Source of the DNA: Flammulina velutipes
Lineage: Eukaryota > Basidiomycota > Agaricomycetes > Agaricales > Physalacriaceae
Assembly (NCBI GenBank): GCA_011800155.1
Contig: CM022375.1
Location: forward strand, 186,001 to 250,000
Direction of reading: 5' to 3'
Length of the DNA: 64,000 nt
This document shows, piece by piece, positions 58,391 through 64,000 of the stretch. The translations under genes and the position numbers were made by a program. How positions within the stretch are numbered: the stretch's first letter is position 1; the number at the start of each line of letters is the position of its first letter. Below the pieces are notes generated by a model, which saw nothing but the letters and a program-made list of their open reading frames with translations, did no database searches and had not been told where the DNA came from.

Positions 58391-59645
58391 TCACGCTAAG
58401 CCTTCTGCATTGGCGTCGCCCGAATGCGGGGGACGCGCAACCCAGCCGATGTTGTGATTCTCGCCGAAGGAAATTCGCTTCTCCTTCTTGTCTTCCGGTA
58501 GAAGTTGGAGCCAGGTTGGAGCCTGTCATCGTGTACGAAGATGCCGGATGTACCGCCTGGGCGAGCGTAGGTCTGCGTCACTTTCTTCAACGAGATGACG
58601 GAGGGAGCGCTGAAGAAGAAATCAGCATGAGGCAAGTGAAAGAGGCATAGGAAAGGGCTTACATGGGCTTTCTTTGTGAACAGGCGAATCTACGGTAACA
58701 TGGGGAAGACGGTCATCCACTTCAGAATTAGCTTCGGGCGGGACGGCCGAGTAGTATTTGGAATCGAACGGGGGACTGATACGGGAGAACGTACACGAAG
58801 GAGACGTACAGAAAAACTAGTGGAGTAATTAGGTTGATGAAAACACCGCGACGGCTGATCAATACGTACGAGGGAGACGCAGAGTAAGAACATACGGTAC
58901 TCGGAGATCATCGTTGAAATTCCGCACGAGATGAAGACTGCGAGTAGTAAGTATGCAATCGAACTATACCGACGAGAGTACTTACAGATCGAGAGCACCG
59001 CACCCAGACCACCATAAATGGGGGCAAACACGCGCATGGGCCTCGCCTAGGCAGACGGCTGCTTCTCAGGATCGCCTGACTCTAGCTTAGGCTTCTCCCG
59101 TACGGTGACGCCAGCTGCAGCTGCGTCTTTAGCCTTGCTAGTGGCGGGAAGGCTGACGTCTGAGGTGGTAGTGGAAGCAGTGACAGACGGGGGACCTGAC
59201 GACACAGAGGCAGCCTGACGAGAACGCCAAGCAAGCTTCATGAGCTTGTCCTCAATATTGAGATCGTCCGACCAGGCAACGAGGACGCGTTCGTCGCGCT
59301 GGTAATGGTAGTGGTGAGCAGGGAGAAATAGTATGAGACAGGGAAATGTACAATAAATGCACCACGTTGCTCCTTGTCTGCGCAAAAGAGGTGAGCAACA
59401 GGTCGAGGACTTGGAAGCGGGTGACAGAGTCGAGATACTGGAGTGTCGTCGGATACAGTGGCTACCGATGCCTGGACGGCAGCACTTCAGACGTTGGCTG
59501 CGATGAGCGGGTATGGCGGAGGTGCGAGGTAACGGTTTTCGTAGATAAAGACGCAAAAGTTGTCTGGCGAGACACATCATTCTTGGACTGGCAGAGATTT
59601 GGACATAGGGAGGGAGACAGTGGTAGTCCTAGTATATGTTGCCAT
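58391..59645 (-). pseudogene. Basidiomycete GT2-family glycosyltransferase, broken N-terminal part
   Basis: Minus-strand segments in several frames match the N-terminal third of a GT2-type membrane glycosyltransferase known from mushrooms. In order: NFCVFIYENRYLAPPPYPLI, RDERVLVAWSDDLNIEDKL, MRVFAPIYGGLGAVLSI, VFISCGISTMISEY, SKYYSAVPPEAN...LPHVTV, SLKKVTQTYARPGGTSGIFV with HDD, and HNIGWVARPPHSGDANAEG. Short introns with good sites remain (for example the GTAAGT after GLGAVLSI). Breaks: TGA at 59577-59579, a further TGA, a frame change before RDERV, TAG at 59047-59049, and an 11-bp duplication (GGCTCCAACCT) just after HDD. It ends at a TGA at 58391-58393, so most of the catalytic domain and the transmembrane tail is missing. 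Confidence 0.75.
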
Positions 59646-61983
59646 TAGAGGCAGACTATTCGGCTAGACAGCAAAGGGTTGAGAATTGAAATCCATGGCT
59701 GTCAATCGTCGTCAGCGAGAATGGCGAGCAGAATAAACTAGTCGTACCGTATACGTTGTCTTCATCTTTATTCCTGGTTGATTGTCTGGCTGAGTGCAAT
59801 CGATGCTGACGAGTCGACTGGGGTTTGGCTGATGGTGGTGATGAACCAAGTTGCGTAAAGTACTCTGCCTCTTACCATCATGTCAAGCACTGTCCACATC
59901 GACTCGGCGCTATTCCTCAAGGAACGTATTACGGAGCGCTTAGCTACATAGTGCATCCCCTGCTGGTCGCTGCTTCGCCCTCTAGCCATCCAACATTCCA
60001 TATGCGAAGCCGACTGCAAGCTTGCCTCATTAAAGAACTTGAACGGGATCGAGAATGCTGGCACGCCGGAGGTATGCCTTCACTCTTCTCTTTAGCATTT
60101 AAATCCATCCTAACAGCTCTGTAGCTCTCGACGTACGAACCGTTTCATCTTGAAGGCATACACCGCGGTCTACGATCATATCAACGGCCCCCAGCCCTTC
60201 CCGACGATTTTCCTCCTTTTCCAATGTACCCGACGCGTCACTGTATAGCCTGCGCCGTGCCGCTCAGAGGAGTATCCGTGAACGCACGCCACAGCCGCGC
60301 GGGCTCATCTCTGCGAAAGCTCGCCCGTCGACAAGCTGTTCGGAGGGTCGAACGTACTCAGAGAACATCAGCCTACGGATTTTATGTTGGAGGAGGCCCC
60401 CAGGACGAACGGTTTTCGCACTTTCGCCATGAAAAGAGACGCGCAAGGCTGTTTTACGCGGGAGGAACAGGCTAGAGGAAACCGGCGAGTCGATCTGAAA
60501 TTGACAGCCGCCCGTGAGCTTTGGAGAGAAGTAAAGGGACGACAACCATGTGAGTAAGTTGTGGCTCGTACGACTATATTGCTCACATTCCATGTAGACT
60601 TGCGTACCTGTTTCCCATTCGTTGTACATCCCAAATGCTCGTCCACCAAAACCCATTTGGAGAACACTCTGCCTATCGACGTACAATCCCATCTTGGGCT
60701 GTATGGGGTCCCCAAAACCCTGCGCATTCAGAGACTCTGGACCTTGGAGGGTCTTTTTGGACGAGAGGAAAAACGGGCTGGGGGGGGGGAAGAACAGGCA
60801 TCGAGGGGAGGAACGACTGTAGCATGCCGTCGAATGACGTTTAGAAAGCTCGTAGAGGATAAATGTTATGTGCAGGTACGGATTGTGGTCCGTCCAAACT
60901 TGTTGCTAACACGTTGTGCAGACTTCCGTACGACGATAGGGTCCTCGTTGTAGGACCAAGGAAGACCTGGATACGCCGGTAGTCCTTTGCGCGTCTATCC
61001 ATCCCGACCCAATTTTGAGGCGCACGTGATGCAACGACGATTGACGCGATCTCCAAAGCGCTATACTTATAGCCTCATGGGAGTTGATCTTCGATGGCAT
61101 GCTGAACCCTCGTGTTCCCAAAACTCTATTCAGTGCCGACAACGTCCATGCACTATCATGGGTTGGATGGCGCTTCTTCGCACCGGCGCCATCCCATTGT
61201 CGGATCGAAATTCAGCTCGGCTACGAAGACTGACTCAACAGCTTAAATCAAGAAGGCGACTCCTGAGCGTCAGAGTCGGAAACCTCCTGGGGGTAAGTGA
61301 GCTTGCTTGTAGCTTCTACGACTACGTTACTTACATCTCATGAAGATTGGCGTAGGATGATACTTAGCCGTCTCAGACCGAAGGACCTCTGCCATGTGAA
61401 CTGTTCTTGCTACATCCCAACTCGCTTCTCTTCAATCATGGCAGCTGACGACAATTCCTCACCTTCCTTCGATAATTCGTCTCGTTTATTCGAGAGGCTC
61501 TTCTCGGGAACAGCTACCGAGCCGTTCTTCGAACGATGTCGACGGACATCAGTGTGCTGGATCCCTCTGCTTCCTGTAAACTAAACCCTCGTTGTGAACG
61601 TCGTCCCCTTCATCCACCCCATCCCTCCTCTCATCCGAGTCCAATATATCACCGAAGCCCGTTCAGGTGTCCAGGACTTCCATCGATACTCGAGGGGGCG
61701 TCGACATGGTCCCTCTCGATGCGCTTGGAGAAGCTGGCGTCCTTTGCTCGAGCTACCTATCGGTGCCCAGAAGAGAACTCCATTAGCGCAACGGTTGAGT
61801 TGGCGGGAAAGTTGGTAGAGGTCGATGTACAGAGCGTAACAACTCTTGACGTTGATAGGTGGGGGTTGCCTCAGAGAGCTCAGCGCCTGCGCGAGCCGAG
61901 GGAAACCATCTCGAGCCCAAGGACCCGATGGAGGTGTGCCACATCTGGTGAACGATCTCTAGGTGCCCACGCGGAGAACGACG
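59646..61983. other. No gene supported
   Basis: Numerous overlapping frames of 65-160 codons on both strands (for example 60264-60692 minus, 60987-61343 plus, 61536-62024 plus). None shows a family motif. Some have splice-like ends, so decayed gene pieces are likely, but I could not name any. Confidence 0.35.
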
Positions 61984-62064
61984 TTGAGGCGAGCAGGACG
62001 GAGAACCTGATGGAAGTGTGTTGAGGCGAGCAGGACGGAGAACCTGATGGAAGTGTGTTGAGGC
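61984..62064. repeat. 37-bp tandem duplication
   Basis: TTGAGGCGAGCAGGACGGAG... (37 bp) at 61984-62020 is repeated exactly at 62021-62057, with the first 7 bp again at 62058-62064. The exactness indicates a recent event. Confidence 0.95.
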
Positions 62065-62296
62065 CTTCAAAGAGATAAACAATTAAAACAGTGCAAGATT
62101 GCCGCTCAATCGCAGAGCACCATATACATAGGACCGCTGGAGCATGGTCGTGGGAATAAGCCCTTGCGTAGAAAAAGAGCTTCGCTTCAACGAGGTCCCT
62201 TCCCGGGACCCCCTCAAATATTATCCAAAGGGTGTGTAGTCTTTGTGCTTCATGGCCTATCCCTCTCGGGTGTGTTAATGATTGCCTACAGAGAAC

Positions 62297-63370
62297 ATGA
62301 ACCCAGAGCCTGAACCAACGCAGTCAATCGCCTTTCGCCAAATCGATTCTGATTCGTTTCAGCAGCCTAATGCTACCCCCAGGCAACGGAGCAGGCGAAA
62401 ATATGTTCGCGAGGTACGACAGGATACACCTTCAATGACAGAGTCTAATCAATCCTTCCTGCAGCCCACGTGCGCCTCAGATATTTGCGTTGCTTATTGG
62501 CATCGGCAAGTATCAGCATAACGACTCGATAATCAAGAACCTATCGGGATGCAAAAACGATGTCGATGATATGACCAACTTCCTTCGTACTATTCTTGGC
62601 GTCCCCAATTTCAATATCATCAGACTGCTCGACTATGAAGCCACTCTTACTGGAATCACTAAAGCCCTCATATCTCTTGCGGAAGATGCTCGTATCGAAC
62701 AAGGCGACGCGATCGTCATCTTTTATGCCGGGCATGGCGCCGAAGCTTTGCCACCCGTGGATATGGATTCCAACGGTAAGAGGATGCAACTGTTGGCCCC
62801 ATACGACTTCGATATCAAGCAGACGAGTGTGACGCCCGACACCGAAGATGGGGAAAGGTGCGGCGATACGACGTTCAATGTCGTGAAGAACGGATTGCTG
62901 GATATCCAGCTCAGTGGGCTATTGAAGGATATTGCTGACGCGAAAGGAGACAATATTGTGAGTGCTCTTGTGCAATTTATGCTTGCCTTCTTTTAAACGT
63001 CGTTTGCAATAGACCGTCATACTGGGCTGTTGCCATTCTGGATCTAGTACTCGTGACGTTGGAGGGTATATGTCCACTCGAAGAGTCGACCTTCCAGAAG
63101 ATACCAGACTCAGCAACGACACATTTATCCATTTTCGAGGATCACATATTCCCGACGGCGATCAAAACAAAGGCGTCGCATTTCATACTCTCTTGACAGC
63201 TGCCGCCCCATCGCGGCTTACTTACGAGAAGGGCATTGGAAACAAGAAAAGAGGGGTGTTTACCCAGTGTCTAACAAGTTTGCTCCCATCCTACGATCTG
63301 CACCAAATGGCTTATGTGGATATCGTTCATATGATTACTAGTTGGCTCCCCCAGTTCGTGAACATCACTC
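62297..63370 (+). pseudogene. Caspase-domain (C14) protein, C-terminally replaced
   Basis: Exons 62297-62413, 62481-62957 and 63013 onward are joined by introns of 67 and 55 nt with consensus sites. They give a 39-residue polar N-terminus followed by a metacaspase-like fold. The core begins IFALLIGIGKYQ with a GCKNDVDDM helix. The His of the dyad is His124 in FYAGHG, and the Cys is Cys205 in ILGCCHSGSSTR. The acidic residue usually found before Cys-Cys (DCCHSG) is Gly here, which may impair substrate binding. The small-subunit part follows (AAAPSRLTYEKGIG..RGVFTQCL, then VDIVHMITSWLPQF). After about 63370 the frame passes into P-type ATPase sequence, so the normal C-terminal domain is absent. 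In mushrooms this family is large and poorly characterised. Confidence 0.75.
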
Positions 63371-63379
63371 GCATGTTGG

Positions 63380-64000
63380 TTCATTTACAGCGCGACGGCG
63401 ATGGGAGCACCCCTTTCCAAAAAAAGCTGAACTATTTGGCGGGACTCATTGCCACAAACGGTCGCCGGTCTCACGCTCTTCGTTGCTCTTATGGGTTCCT
63501 GCAAACCGATAGCCGGTGCGTCAGCGGTTTGCATGGACAAGACGGGTGCCCCCGCTCAGAACGACATGGCCGTCGCCTCCGAGCCTGATGGCATCCACGC
63601 CAAATTTGTCCATCAGCTCGAGGAAAGCCCGCTCGCACCAACGTCGACGAGGTGACCGAGCGCGGACGGAAGCATGCTGCGGAGGTAACTCAACAACGCC
63701 ATGACCCCACCCTCCAGGCCCTTCTCAATGAATTCATCGCCGTGAACTCCGCTGCCTTCGAGGACGCCAATCCCGAAACTGGCGAAGGGGCCTTCGCTGG
63801 CAGCAAGACCGAGCCCGCACTACTCAAATTCGCCAAACAGAGCAGCTGGAGGAGCTTCAAGGAAATCCGTGACGCTGCCGCTGCGACCGTCATCCAGATG
63901 ATCGCCTTCTCCCGTGAACGCAAATCGATGGACGTCGTCAAGCTCGCCGACAACAAATGGAAGTTCTACGCCAATCGTATTCCTCTGGGCGCGAAATCTG
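63380..64000 (+). pseudogene. P-type Ca2+-ATPase (PMC1-like) fragment, runs off the window
   Basis: Immediately after the caspase part, in the same frame, comes STPFQKKLNYLAGLIATNG, the segment that precedes membrane helices in P2B Ca2+-ATPases. A second frame has ALMGSCKPIAGASAVCMDKT followed by GAPAQNDM; the phosphorylation motif DKTGT is changed to DKTGA. A third frame from about 63640 has LLNEFIAVNSAAFEDANPET, GSKTEPALLKFAKQSSW and MIAFSRERKSMDVV, from the nucleotide-binding domain. The membrane helix normally between the first two parts is largely missing. Two frameshifts and the altered motif show that it cannot pump calcium. It continues past 64000. Confidence 0.75.

Noticed and set aside
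1..64000. CRISPR arrays, prophage or bacterial operon structure
   Set aside because: No regularly spaced short direct repeats with unique spacers, no tightly packed co-oriented genes, and clear spliceosomal introns throughout.

Overview
This window looks like nuclear DNA of a mushroom-forming basidiomycete (Agaricomycete). The evidence is short spliceosomal introns (47-67 nt, GT..AG, branch-like CTNAC) in the readable genes, and families typical of that group: a fungal HSP70-like ATPase, a basidiomycete GT2 glycosyltransferase, a Plavaka-like transposon protein, a Ulp1-type protease, caspase-domain proteins and a J-like coiled-coil protein. No bacterial operons, rRNA, tRNA, CRISPR array or telomere repeats were found. 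All family names come from motif recognition; no database search was run.

Region 1 (1-26623) is one very large inverted repeat. Bases 1-7491 reappear reverse-complemented at 19134-26623, almost without difference; the one internal difference found is a single G in a G-run near 3722. The arms carry an identical degraded gene of unknown function, an identical 479-bp hAT-like miniature element with a perfect 8-bp target duplication, a fragment with a Ser-rich and hydrophobic C-terminus, and a broken coiled-coil gene. The 11.6-kb spacer carries the best-preserved genes: a coiled-coil protein with a C-terminal HPD motif (minus strand), a Ulp1-type protease (plus strand), a frameshifted member of an expanded Agaricomycete family, and a broken HSP70-like gene. 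The Ulp1 gene runs from the spacer into the right arm, so the inner repeat breakpoint lies in its last exon.

Region 2 (26.6-50 kb) is repeat-rich and mostly non-coding. A diverged repeat family occurs at about 29.3-32.5 kb, 41.0-44.0 kb and 47-47.9 kb. A roughly 1.15-kb tandem duplication covers 44.4-46.3 kb, and smaller tandem duplications sit near 28.7 and 35.6 kb. Isolated gene pieces lie among them: the N-terminal region of a Prp2/DHX16 splicing helicase (31.4-32.0 kb), a gene whose C-terminus matches the domain that follows caspase domains in Agaricomycetes (38-39.4 kb), an F-box/LRR-like gene (39.6-40.8 kb), and the catalytic end of a dual-specificity phosphatase whose signature Arg is Gln (49 kb).

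Region 3 (50-64 kb) holds a 775-bp TA-flanked miniature inverted-repeat element, an intact but unrecognised 165-aa gene, a Plavaka transposon remnant, a roughly 290-bp tandem array with intron-like junctions, a broken GT2 glycosyltransferase, and a caspase-domain gene that runs directly into a degraded P-type Ca2+-ATPase fragment at the window end.

Overall this is an accessory, decaying region in which pieces of otherwise conserved genes are embedded in repeats, next to an inverted duplication whose arms are nearly identical and therefore young, gene-converted or an assembly artefact. No coordinated pathway is evident. The inverted repeat with its protease-containing spacer is the feature most worth checking.
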